NCBI GenBank assembly: GCA_023133475.1
Contig: JAGLWJ010000147.1
Location: 1-32,180 of the forward strand
From: Phycisphaerae bacterium
GTDB taxonomy: Bacteria > Planctomycetota > Phycisphaerae > UBA1845
DNA: 32,180 bases
Reading direction: 5' to 3'
Below, one piece after another: positions 25,134 through 32,180 of this stretch; the stretch's first letter is position 1, and each line of letters begins with the position of its first letter. The notes below the pieces were generated by a model, which worked only from the letters and a program-made list of their open reading frames with translations, was not told where the DNA came from and did no database searches. The position numbers and the translations under genes were made by a program.

Positions 25134-25248
25134 GTAGGGCGGGTTCTACCCGCCTTCTCGGCGTCCCGCGGCAGGTGGAACCCACCCTACGACGGTGTGG
25201 CGGGTGGAACCCGCCCTACGATGGCGTGGCGGGTGGAACCCGCCCTAC
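25134..25248. repeat. Array of GGCGGGT palindromes with 29-bp period
   Basis: Four palindromes: 25134-25154 (GTAG...ACCCGCC orientation), then 25170-25190, 25199-25219 and 25228-25248 in the opposite orientation (GGCGGGTGGAACCCGCC and CTAC). The last three start exactly 29 bp apart. The second copy is diverged (GGCAGGTGGAACCCACC). Copies three and four also contain the C-terminal codons and stop of the upstream methyltransferase gene. Confidence 0.85.
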
Positions 25249-26070
25249 GACGCCACGCGGCCGGGCTTCGAAAACGATCATCTGCTCCACGCATAGCCAA
25301 GACCAATCGCAGCACTCGTCAATCCATGCCAGCAAGCCGGAGATTTTCCGTTCCAAGGGATCACGCAATCCCTTCGACAGGAAATACTGAACCACGTTCA
25401 GCGCTACCACCGACAAGAAAAAAGGCGCCGACGCGACATTCCGACGGCGCGATACTTCTAACCCGTGACTCCGGAGAACTTCCAGGTCCCTTCGCCCTCC
25501 GAAGGGGATTTCGTTGCGGGTGGCTGAGCTGGAATACAATGGCCGACGGGTTACGATGCGGATCAGCTCCTTGCCCCAAATGCACATCCTCAGTAACAGC
25601 CCGGATACCAACGTGCCGTTGCGGTCAAAGCAGCAGAGCTTTCCGCCAACTCGGAGAACGCGACGGATTTCACCAATCGCTTCGGGCAACCGTCCCTGGA
25701 CAGCCAAGTGGTGAAACAATCCGTCGGCTATCACCACATCGAATGAATCCGTGTGGAAGGGCAGGTCTCCAGCCTCGGCACAACGCACGTAGCCCTCAAG
25801 CCCGTGCTGTCGGATCGCCGCTTCGATCATGGCTGGGGAGAAATCGACCCCCACCGCATCGACGCCCAAGGCCCGCAACCCCGCAACCGTCCCTCCCACT
25901 CCGCAACCTAAGTCGAGGACCCTTTGGCCCGGGCGGAGAGCATAGAACGATGCCCGCCGGCTCGCCAAAACACGCATCAGCGGCGAACGCTCGTCACTCC
26001 GGTAAAACGCCGCGTTGCGGTCCCAGTCTTCCCGTTCCATGCTCAGGATTTCATCCGGAGTCCTGTCCAT
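25216..26070 (-). CDS. Class I SAM-dependent methyltransferase
   Basis: 284 residues from ATG 26070 (MDRTPDEILSMEREDWDRNA); the frame is open further upstream but that part lies within the preceding gene. Motif I VLDLGCGVGG (51-60), GVDFSPAMIEAAI (74-86), EAGDLPFHTDSFDVVIADGL (99-118) and RRVLRVGGKLCCFDR (136-150) are methyltransferase-11 type. The C-terminal half has hydrophobic stretches (LVSGLLLRMCIWGKELIRIV and APFFLSVVALNVVQYFLS), suggesting membrane contact and a lipid or lipid-linked substrate. Its start overlaps the previous stop (TGATG). The last residues, GRVPPATPS, and the TAG stop come from the palindrome array, so the original C-terminus may have been replaced. Confidence 0.88.
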   Translation of the reverse strand: MDRTPDEILSMEREDWDRNAAFYRSDERSPLMRVLASRRASFYALRPGQRVLDLGCGVGGTVAGLRALGVDAVGVDFSPAMIEAAIRQHGLEGYVRCAEAGDLPFHTDSFDVVIADGLFHHLAVQGRLPEAIGEIRRVLRVGGKLCCFDRNGTLVSGLLLRMCIWGKELIRIVTRRPLYSSSATRNEIPFGGRRDLEVLRSHGLEVSRRRNVASAPFFLSVVALNVVQYFLSKGLRDPLERKISGLLAWIDECCDWSWLCVEQMIVFEARPRGVVGRVPPATPS

Positions 26071-27125
26071 CACCGCAACATCTTCAAATATGCCTTGGGG
26101 TGCATCAGGTTGCTGTTGGCTTGAAAGCACGAATGAGTGCAGTGGCATTTCTTGGCTCGGATTGCCCGGCGTAGCCGCTCAGCCTTGGGCGAACACCACG
26201 CGGCGCGGAATCCGTCTTCGAGCACGTTTCCGACCGGAGGCAGCAGTTCGCACAGCAGCACATCACCCTTGTAGTCCACCACACCCATTCCCACCCCGCC
26301 GACACAGTCAAATACCTGACGTTCCGTATCGAGGACCTGGAGACACTCATCGAAGAGATTGGCCTTCATGCGCTTGGCCAACCAGGATTTGACCCGTGAC
26401 TCGGGGAGGTATCGGTCGTTCGCCAAGACCATCCGCCGATGCACACGCCCGAACGACTGTAGCTCCTCCAGCGGCGGCAACATGTCGCAATACTCGCTGG
26501 GGCCGCCACGCACCAGCTCGAAATTGTGGGCGGAGATGCCCGGCATATTCCCCTTTACCCAGTCGATGAGCCGAGGCAGGTCTTTAACGTTGTCCCGCAT
26601 AATCGTAGTGGTCGCCTGGATACGAAAGCTCGAGCACTTCGCTTGCAACCGCACAAGCCGTGCATACGTTTGCAGGAGCTTGTCGAACCCACCCTTGACA
26701 CCTCGGATGGCATCGTGGCATTGCCGGGTCCCATCGAGGGAGAGCGATATCATCAGATCGAAGGAGCATGTATCGAGAATCTCCTCGACCACGGCGGCGA
26801 TGCGATCGACCAGTAAGCCGTTGGTCGGAATGGTGACGTTACTTACGTGGTTGTTGCGGTCGAAAACGCGGCATATCTCGACCAGGCCCTTCCTCAGAAA
26901 CGGCTCCCCTCCACCAAGATACAACTGGCACAGTTCGGTGAGTTCGCGGCTTAGGCATTCGTAGTTTTCCAGTGTCATGATGTCCGGCGTCTGGTTCAGC
27001 TCGTCGGCGAAGAAGCAATGCGTGCACCGCGCGTTGCAGCGCGAGGTGACCAGCAGGATCAATGTCAGCGGCGTATCCACGGTGCGATGAAGCAGGCTGT
27101 GCTTGATGTATGGGGCGAGTTTCAA
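26070..27125 (-). CDS. Radical SAM protein with SPASM-like C-terminus
   Basis: I place the start at TTG 27125, which overlaps the stop of the glycosyltransferase gene (TTGA) and has AAGGAG eight bases upstream; a GTG at 27173 would overlap that gene by 52 bp. 351 residues. The cluster motif is CNARCTHC (Cys30, 34, 37); LYLGGGEPFLRKGL (68-81), IPTNGLLVD and SLSLDGTRQCHDAIRG follow. C-terminal Cys274, 292, 311, 327, 329 and 333 with GMGVVDYKGDVLLCE and KCHCTHSCF suggest an auxiliary Fe-S cluster of the SPASM/twitch kind. Related enzymes are often encoded beside glycosyltransferases; the substrate is unknown. Confidence 0.9.
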   Translation of the reverse strand: MKLAPYIKHSLLHRTVDTPLTLILLVTSRCNARCTHCFFADELNQTPDIMTLENYECLSRELTELCQLYLGGGEPFLRKGLVEICRVFDRNNHVSNVTIPTNGLLVDRIAAVVEEILDTCSFDLMISLSLDGTRQCHDAIRGVKGGFDKLLQTYARLVRLQAKCSSFRIQATTTIMRDNVKDLPRLIDWVKGNMPGISAHNFELVRGGPSEYCDMLPPLEELQSFGRVHRRMVLANDRYLPESRVKSWLAKRMKANLFDECLQVLDTERQVFDCVGGVGMGVVDYKGDVLLCELLPPVGNVLEDGFRAAWCSPKAERLRRAIRAKKCHCTHSCFQANSNLMHPKAYLKMLR

Positions 27126-28066
27126 CCGTTTCGCTCCTTCCGCCGGAGATATCGGAAGGTGGCCCAGCACCACACCAGCTTGTCACAGAAGATGAAGGGC
27201 AAATAGCAGGGTATGGGCTTTTCTCGCCACGTGTGCAACCAGATTTTCATGGTTATCGCAGTGGCGATGGCCGGTGCCAAAAACAGGTAGAAGTAGGGAT
27301 TGGACGAGGCAAACCGCCCGTAGGTCGAATGTCGGCGGTGAGTCAAGTGCGCATCGACCTCACCGCGCAAACCCCATGCGTAAGCGCGACCGAGGGTGGA
27401 ACGTAGTGTGGCCCGCCCGTGGTTGTGGTGCACGATGCACTCCGGGCGGAATAGGGTTTTGAACCCTTTCGCCTGCATGCGTAAACCGAGGTCCTCGTCC
27501 TCGCCTGTTTTGATGGACTCGTCAAAACCACCCAACTCCTCGAACAACGATCTTCGGATACCGAAAGCACAACCGCAGGCGAACGTGCGCTCGGCGGCTT
27601 TGCTTTGCATCGACGGGTAGTACCGCGCGTAGTCGTGGCAACGGGCGAAGAAACGGCTCGAACCTCCGACGATCCGGGCAGCCACTTCGCCGGCTTCGGG
27701 ATGCTTCTCGAAAACCGCCACGGTCCGCTCGATCCAGTTCCGGTCCACCTCACAGTCGTCGTCCACGAACAGCAGATAGTCGCCGCCGGCTATCGAAGCC
27801 CCAAGGTTTCGGGTGGCTGCCGCGCTGGATCGGTCGTGCCGAACGTGTTTGATTGGGGCCGTCGCATCTCTACGGGTTTCGTCGATGATGGTTTTCGTCT
27901 GGTCGTCTCCGCCATCCTGGGCAACGATGACATCGAATGCGCCCGCCGGGTAAGCTTGGGCCGCCAACGTCTTCAGTAGGCACCGCAGGCCTTCGGGGCG
28001 ATCGTGTGTCGGCACCACGACGCTCACTCGGGGATAATCAGTGTGACAATGTTTCACGGTTGTCAT
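27122..28066 (-). CDS. GT2-family glycosyltransferase
   Basis: 314 residues from ATG 28066 (MTTVKHCHTDYPRVSVVVPT). GT-A fold: VSVVVPTHDRPEGLRCLLKT (14-33), VIVAQDGGDD (46-55), metal-binding VDDDCEVD (101-108, DXD region), GIRRSLFEELGGFDE (169-183) and the acidic GEDEDLGLRM (188-197). A hydrophobic C-terminal segment (FYLFLAPAIATAITMKIWL, about 259-277) and a basic tail suggest attachment to the inner face of the membrane. It transfers a sugar from a nucleotide donor to an unknown acceptor. The reading frame is open upstream into repeats but that part is not protein-like. Its first 15 codons are duplicated upstream (28176-28283). Confidence 0.92.
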   Translation of the reverse strand: MTTVKHCHTDYPRVSVVVPTHDRPEGLRCLLKTLAAQAYPAGAFDVIVAQDGGDDQTKTIIDETRRDATAPIKHVRHDRSSAAATRNLGASIAGGDYLLFVDDDCEVDRNWIERTVAVFEKHPEAGEVAARIVGGSSRFFARCHDYARYYPSMQSKAAERTFACGCAFGIRRSLFEELGGFDESIKTGEDEDLGLRMQAKGFKTLFRPECIVHHNHGRATLRSTLGRAYAWGLRGEVDAHLTHRRHSTYGRFASSNPYFYLFLAPAIATAITMKIWLHTWREKPIPCYLPFIFCDKLVWCWATFRYLRRKERNG

Positions 28067-28456
28067 TGCCTGGTTTGGGTGCCCCATCCCGTTTCGCCGG
28101 CCCGAAGGGCCGGCGAACGGGGTGGGGGACGGGCCAGGTGCTTTTTTGTTGGACAAGGCACTTTCTCCGTTTGAGTCAGTCCCCCACCCCGTCCGGATGC
28201 CTGCTACGCAGGTATCCGGAACGGGGTGGGGCACCCATACTCACTCGGGGATAATCAGTGTGACAATGTTTCACGGTTGTCATTGCCTGGTCTGGGTGCC
28301 CCATCCCGTTTCGCCAGCCCGAAGGGCCGGCGAACGGGGTGGGGGACGGGCCAGGTGCTTTTTTGTTGGACAAGGCACTTTCTCCGTTTGAGTCAGTCCC
28401 CCACCCCGTCCGGATGCCTGCTGCGCAGGTATCCGGAACGGGGTGGGGCACCCATC
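28023..28456. repeat. 217-bp tandem duplication of a palindrome doublet and gene start
   Basis: Copy 1 is 28023-28239 and copy 2 is 28240-28456, with about three differences (for example 28075 against 28292). Each unit has hairpin 1 (28077-28130; 28294-28347, centre GCCGGCCCGAAGGGCCGGC), a spacer containing CTTTTTTGTTGG, and hairpin 2 (28179-28237; 28396-28454, centre CCGGATGCCTGC and GCAGGTATCCGG). Both hairpins have CCCCACCCCGT-like arms in inverted orientation. The unit also includes the first 15 codons of the glycosyltransferase gene. The stretch 28067-28465 has no other feature. Confidence 0.92.
28176..28283 (-). pseudogene. Duplicated 5' fragment of the GT2 gene
   Basis: The second copy of the 217-bp unit repeats the ATG and first 15 codons of the glycosyltransferase gene (MTTVKHCHTDYPRVS), then reads into the palindrome and stops after 35 residues. 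It is probably a non-functional by-product of the duplication, although it could be translated as a short decoy or leader peptide in the message. Confidence 0.75.
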
Positions 28457-28465
28457 ACTCATGGG

Positions 28466-30100
28466 CTAGGCCCGGCATTTATGCCGGGTGAAACGGAGGG
28501 TTCGCAAGAATGCCCTCAACCCGCGCACTCGCCGGGCCAAACCGTGGGCAATCAACATCTCGAGGTTCGTCTTCGGCTTGTTGCACAGCACCGCCACCAC
28601 TCGTTGACACATGTGCCACGGTCGCAAGGGATAGTAAGCGGCGAAGAACAACAGATACGCGATAACAACAAACCACCGAACCTGGCAGTCACTCCAACGC
28701 GAGTGCCGGCTCTGTCTGTGGCAACGAATATTCGCGAAAGTGCGATCCAGACCCAGGAAGTATTCGTCGCTGTACTCGATGAGACCGCGCTCCAGGTAGC
28801 GGCGGTGGTACTCGGAGCCGGGATAACACGTAAACCTGCTACAAGTGACCGTATCATACCGGGCAAGGGCCAGCCTGATGATGAACACGTAGGTCTGGAG
28901 CAAGTCGCGGAAACTCTCTTGGGGGCTGCCAATGATTATGTAGGCGTTGAGGGTCAAGTCGATGTGATTGCGGCGAACAATCCTTCCGAGTTCGAGGAAC
29001 TGGGCAGGGTCAGCCTGCTTCCGCATCGATGCCAATACCCGCTTTGAACCGCTTTCCGGAGCGAAGGTCAGCGATCGGCAGCCGCCGGCGCTGAGTTTGG
29101 CGAACAACTTTTCATCAAAGGTTTCGCTACGTGTGCCGCTGGGGAGTGTCCAGGTGATCCCCAGGTCTCGCGAGCATATCTCGTCAGCCACACGCATTAT
29201 CCAGCGGTGGCTGACCCCGAAGGTGAGGTCTTGAAACTGGAACTCGGTGGCGCCGTAGCGATCCATGTAGAATTCCATTTCATCGACGATGTCTTGAGGG
29301 CTGCGCATGTAGAAACGCGTAGTCCACATCTGCGCACTGGAGCAGAATCGGCAGCGATAAGGGCATCCGCGCGTCCCCAGCATCGTCATCACACGTCGAT
29401 CGCTATGGTCGTGGGCGCGCTTGGCTTTCATATAGTTCTGAATGGGAAACAGGTCCCAAGCCGGCCATGGAATCGAATCCAGATCGCGGCGGCGTTGCCG
29501 GGCGGGGTTGCGAATAAAGGGCGACGGATGCTTCGTTTGCGATGGCGCGTTCATTCCGTCATCCTTGCCGGTCTCGGTTTGGGATACGTTTCGGTTCGAG
29601 CGATAGGCCAATCCGGCAATGCCCTGGAGCTTCTTTTCCCCCGGTCGAGCCAACGTGTCCAGTAACTCGATCAGGGTGTCCTCGCCCTCGCCAATGACAG
29701 CGTAGTCAATCGGCGCGCTCTCGAAGACGTGCGCCGTCGCGGCGGTCACGTGCTCACCGCCAACCACAATGGGCGTCGAAGGGAACGCTTCTCGCAGGGC
29801 AGCCAATAACCGTCGGGCCAACGGCCACTGGACGGAAAACATCGCGCTTAGCCCAATAACATCGGTTTGAGGATCGACGCGTTGCACGATCTCCTTGATC
29901 GACAACCCGTTGATATGGCATCCCCGAATGAACGGGTGAAAGGAGTGCAACGCTTCGCCTAAGCCGTCGATAACGGTAACCTTGTGCCCCGCGCTGCGAA
30001 CACTGGCAGCCAGATAGGCAATACCTATAGGAGGAACCTGAGGGTACTGCCAATTCCTGTCCGCAACGGTCATCGGTGGTGATATCAGACAGAGATTCAT
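28466..30100 (-). CDS. B12-binding-type radical SAM protein with membrane tail
   Basis: 544 residues from ATG 30100 (MNLCLISPPMTVADRNWQYP). The N-terminal domain (1-160) has GHKVTVIDGLGEAL, VVGGEHVTAATAHVFESA and YAVIGEGEDTLIELL, typical of cobalamin-binding radical SAM proteins, but no DxHxxG. The cluster motif is CPYRCRFC (Cys246, 250, 253). Then come FQFQDLTFGV, FAPESGSKRVLASMRKQADP and the IIIGSPQES region. After about residue 460 there is an extra tail with a hydrophobic segment (WFVVIAYLLFFAAYYPL) and a basic end, suggesting a membrane-associated substrate. The Ser/Thr/Lys-rich segment at 170-205 is a likely linker. It follows the GT39-like gene by 6 bp. Confidence 0.9.
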   Translation of the reverse strand: MNLCLISPPMTVADRNWQYPQVPPIGIAYLAASVRSAGHKVTVIDGLGEALHSFHPFIRGCHINGLSIKEIVQRVDPQTDVIGLSAMFSVQWPLARRLLAALREAFPSTPIVVGGEHVTAATAHVFESAPIDYAVIGEGEDTLIELLDTLARPGEKKLQGIAGLAYRSNRNVSQTETGKDDGMNAPSQTKHPSPFIRNPARQRRRDLDSIPWPAWDLFPIQNYMKAKRAHDHSDRRVMTMLGTRGCPYRCRFCSSAQMWTTRFYMRSPQDIVDEMEFYMDRYGATEFQFQDLTFGVSHRWIMRVADEICSRDLGITWTLPSGTRSETFDEKLFAKLSAGGCRSLTFAPESGSKRVLASMRKQADPAQFLELGRIVRRNHIDLTLNAYIIIGSPQESFRDLLQTYVFIIRLALARYDTVTCSRFTCYPGSEYHRRYLERGLIEYSDEYFLGLDRTFANIRCHRQSRHSRWSDCQVRWFVVIAYLLFFAAYYPLRPWHMCQRVVAVLCNKPKTNLEMLIAHGLARRVRGLRAFLRTLRFTRHKCRA

Positions 30101-30106
30101 GTGATC

Positions 30107-31672
30107 CTATTCCCCCGGCATACCCCGTGCGGGTGCCCCGGCGAGCACGGGGTTCTTCTCCGACCGCTCGATCAGGTAGGTGGCTACATCGTTAAAACGA
30201 TACTCATCGCGAATGTGATAGTGCTCTTTAATATGTTCCATCCATGGGCCTGTTTCAGCCGGCCGGCGGAGCATGAACACGAACCACACTCGCGGATGTT
30301 CCGCGATCCACGCATCGAAGCGATCGGTGAACAATGCGAGGTTGTCGCGGCTTTCCCACGGCTGCAACCGAACCGGGTGGCCTGTGTCTTGCCAATAGAA
30401 CCCGTAGGCATATCGGGTTTCGTAGTGGATGAAGATGGCATCATCTGGTTCAAGATGTTCCACCGTGTACTCAAACACGGGGCGCAGGTGCTCCTGCGGT
30501 GGCGGAGCGAATAGCGTGCTCTTGACCGCCCGGGCTCCGGGAATCCCAACGCACACCACTACCAGCATCACCATCGCCGGGGACACGCTCAGCTTGCTCG
30601 CGAGGTGACGCAGGCCGCAGCCGAGCGAGACGCACACGAGTGGAACCAGAAACGTCATCGTGTGGAAGCACCCGTAAGGCCATAGCTTCATCGACCCCGC
30701 CAGCACCGTGAACGCCAAAATGCATAGGGTGGCGATGCAGAAAGAACGCATTCTCCGCCATAATGGAGGAAGGGACGCGGCGGCGAGCACGAGTTCGAAT
30801 CCGCCGATGAGCGTGTCCAAGGGCGCCCAAACCCCACCAACACCCAAAACATATCGCAGCATCCCATGGCTCTTTATCACAAACCACTTCGCCAATGCTG
30901 CTATGTCGTAGTCGACAGGCCATGCCCCACCACAAACACCGTATTGGTGCGATGCTCCGTCACGGTTGTACGCTCCTGAAAACCAGAGAAACGCAAGTGC
31001 GGCGACCAGCGCTACAACCACAGCCACTCCGGATACTTGAATGAGCCTGTGGAGACGCTCGGTGCGGCCCTTTAACGCCGCGTATCCCAGCAGCATCGCC
31101 CACGAAGCCGCCACCAGCGACCCCGTGTAAGTCAGACTGATGCTCAGAATGGCGCATAATAAGAATCCCAGCAATCGGCGTCGCGACAACGTTCGGCACG
31201 CCTCGAAACCCGCCCAGGTCACCACCACGCACATCAGGGCTTCGATGCTGAATTCCTTAACTATCCTGGAGAGGGCCACCAACTCCGGATGGCAGGCCGC
31301 CACGGCAGCCACACAGATCCCTGACCAGGTGTCGGCGCACTTCCGCACAAACAGGAACAGCACCACAACACACGCGAATCCTGCCGCGGCGCTCGGCAGA
31401 CGCATCGCGAATTCGCTTCTGCCGAAAGCGTGCCGCACAGCCCACAGGATGGAGTACTGAAGCGGTGGAAACCAGCGCATCTCGTCCAGCGATGCCGACC
31501 AGGCGGCACTGGCACGACCAGCCTCATCGTGCCTCAAGCTAGTGTCACCCAGGTGTGCCGCGCGAACCACAAACGCGAACACTACGATCAACGCCAGCGC
31601 CCAGCACCAATGTCGCACGCGAGAGTGGATCAGGGCCTCCGGCAAACTGTTGCTGGAAAGCGTTCTAGTCAT
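30107..31672 (-). CDS. GT39-like integral membrane glycosyltransferase
   Basis: 521 residues from ATG 31672. Multi-spanning: a first membrane segment (WCWALALIVVFAFVVRAAHL, about 22-41) is followed by an outside loop with the conserved acidic pair in SLRHDEAGRA (45-54, HDE at 48-50), as in GT39/GT83 lipid-linked-sugar transferases such as ArnT and PMT. About ten hydrophobic segments follow to residue 400, then a soluble C-terminal domain (VFEYTVEHLEPDDAIFIHYE and onward). Such enzymes use a polyprenyl-phosphate sugar donor on the periplasmic face. It appears to be the first gene of the radical SAM block. Acceptor and donor are unknown. No convincing promoter was found upstream. Confidence 0.85.
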   Translation of the reverse strand: MTRTLSSNSLPEALIHSRVRHWCWALALIVVFAFVVRAAHLGDTSLRHDEAGRASAAWSASLDEMRWFPPLQYSILWAVRHAFGRSEFAMRLPSAAAGFACVVVLFLFVRKCADTWSGICVAAVAACHPELVALSRIVKEFSIEALMCVVVTWAGFEACRTLSRRRLLGFLLCAILSISLTYTGSLVAASWAMLLGYAALKGRTERLHRLIQVSGVAVVVALVAALAFLWFSGAYNRDGASHQYGVCGGAWPVDYDIAALAKWFVIKSHGMLRYVLGVGGVWAPLDTLIGGFELVLAAASLPPLWRRMRSFCIATLCILAFTVLAGSMKLWPYGCFHTMTFLVPLVCVSLGCGLRHLASKLSVSPAMVMLVVVCVGIPGARAVKSTLFAPPPQEHLRPVFEYTVEHLEPDDAIFIHYETRYAYGFYWQDTGHPVRLQPWESRDNLALFTDRFDAWIAEHPRVWFVFMLRRPAETGPWMEHIKEHYHIRDEYRFNDVATYLIERSEKNPVLAGAPARGMPGE

Positions 31673-31707
31673 CTAGCGCTCTGTTACAGCTCAAATGAGG
31701 CATTGGT

Positions 31708-31769
31708 GGGTGGCCCATGGCTTTAGCCGTGGGGGACGCGAATCGGCTGACCATTCGCGCGCCCACCGG
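31708..31769. repeat. GCTTTAGC palindrome, one full and one eroded arm
   Basis: Hairpin at 31708-31743 (GGTGGCCCATGGCTTTAGCC then GTGGGGGACGCGAAT), followed after nine bases by a shortened inverted partner (31753-31769, ATTCGCGCGCCCACC). It belongs to the same family as 15280-15355 and 16765-16905 and sits just upstream of the GT39-like gene. Confidence 0.75.
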
Positions 31770-31799
31770 ATTCCAATTTGCCTTTCTATCGCAGGCTGT

Positions 31800-32180
31800 T
31801 TAAGCCATCTCGAGTCTCCCGACCGATGGTATTGAAGCCGGGATTTCGCCGGCACTGCCGTCCCGGTCTTCCTGGCCCTTGCCTTTGTCCCTCTGCCCTT
31901 CGCCGGCCAACCGAGCGTAACAACTCGTTTGCCGGAAAAACGGATAAGTCAGAGCCGTGGCGATGAGAATCACCATCATGTAGCAATAGGCCAGCACGAC
32001 GCTCGCGAAGTTGTATCGCCCTCCCCCCGGCGGCAACTCGACAGACAACGTGGCCTTGCGCGTTGCCAGCACCCCCACCATCAACACCGCCGCGCTCAGC
32101 AAAACCACATCTACCTGCCCAAGGTTTATCAGGGTGACACCGGATACAAGCCAAATCAGCGTTCCCCACGGAAGCAGAAA
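31800..32180 (-). CDS. Membrane protein of unknown function, C-terminal part (cut by window edge)
   Basis: The frame is open from base 32180 down to a stop at 31800, so 126 residues are visible and the start lies outside. Three hydrophobic segments are seen: LIWLVSGVTLINL, VVLLSAAVLMVGVLA and VVLAYCYMMVILIATALTYP. The first loop contains TLSVELPPGGGRYNFAS. The tail of about 35 residues is charged and low in complexity (EGQRDKGKGQEDRDG), encoded by G/A-rich repetitive DNA that may be repeat-derived. No family was recognised. It is on the same strand as the radical SAM block, 127 bp upstream of the GT39-like gene, and could be part of it. Confidence 0.6.
   Translation of the reverse strand, partial: FLLPWGTLIWLVSGVTLINLGQVDVVLLSAAVLMVGVLATRKATLSVELPPGGGRYNFASVVLAYCYMMVILIATALTYPFFRQTSCYARLAGEGQRDKGKGQEDRDGSAGEIPASIPSVGRLEMA

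Noticed and set aside
25170-25248. Possible CRISPR array because of the 29-bp period
   Set aside because: The whole unit repeats, including the segment between palindromes; there are no unique spacers and no cas genes.
24003-27125. RiPP maturation system because two radical SAM/SPASM enzymes are present
   Set aside because: No small precursor gene, peptidase or transporter is visible nearby; glycosyltransferases and membrane tails fit a lipid or glycan better. Not excluded if the precursor lies elsewhere.
28066-28234. Longer N-terminus of the GT2 protein starting at 28234
   Set aside because: The extra 56 residues are translated palindromes, and the GT-A fold starts properly from ATG 28066.

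Overview
The window looks like a chromosome segment of a GC-rich planctomycete-type bacterium, possibly of the Phycisphaerae; this is an inference. It rests on a secreted protein with PDECD-type repeats plus cohesin-like and dockerin-like parts, an EF-G of the EFG2 (recycling) subtype, intergenic space full of palindromic repeats, and a ribosomal protein operon without rpmD.

Region 1 (1-12318, minus strand) is the S10-spc superoperon, read from right to left: rpsJ, rplC, rplD, rplW, rplB, rpsS, rplV, rpsC, rplP, rpmC, rpsQ, rplN, rplX, rplE, rpsN, rpsH, rplF, rplR, rpsE, rplO, secY, adk and map (cut by the left edge). Order and spacing are classical. rpmD is missing between rpsE and rplO. Several genes have upstream in-frame TTG or GTG codons, and I moved those starts to the ATG with a better Shine-Dalgarno (SD) sequence or family match.

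Region 2 (12319-17237) holds an EF-G2-like gene (minus) and purD (plus), separated by repeat-rich spacers. The spacer between EF-G2 and rpsJ lies where tuf often sits. It holds a terminator, paired inverted microsatellite arms, a palindrome doublet and what appears to be the 3' end (domains V and VI) of a group II intron. Three other palindrome families recur around purD.

Region 3 (17238-20324, plus) is one 1028-residue exported multidomain protein behind a near-consensus promoter and a leader of about 200 nt: signal peptide, RCC1-like stub, right-handed beta-helix, calcium-binding Asp-rich repeats, cohesin-like domain, PKD/Ig-like domain, dockerin-like tail.

Region 4 (20431-31672, minus) is the most unusual part: nine genes in one direction, many only a few bases apart or overlapping. 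From 5' to 3' they are a GT39-like membrane glycosyltransferase, a B12-binding-type radical SAM enzyme, a GT2 glycosyltransferase, a radical SAM/SPASM-like enzyme, a methyltransferase, a second radical SAM/SPASM enzyme, a second methyltransferase and two more B12-binding-type radical SAM enzymes. Five radical SAM enzymes, two methyltransferases and two glycosyltransferases suggest assembly and unusual C-methylation or rearrangement of a lipid-linked glycan, glycolipid or other secondary metabolite; the product cannot be named from sequence. Two repeat islands interrupt the block. One is a 217-bp tandem duplication that copied the first 15 codons of the GT2 gene; the other is a 29-bp-period palindrome array that supplies the stop codon of a methyltransferase gene.

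Region 5 (31673-32180) has one more palindrome and the 3' end of a small membrane protein gene running off the right edge.
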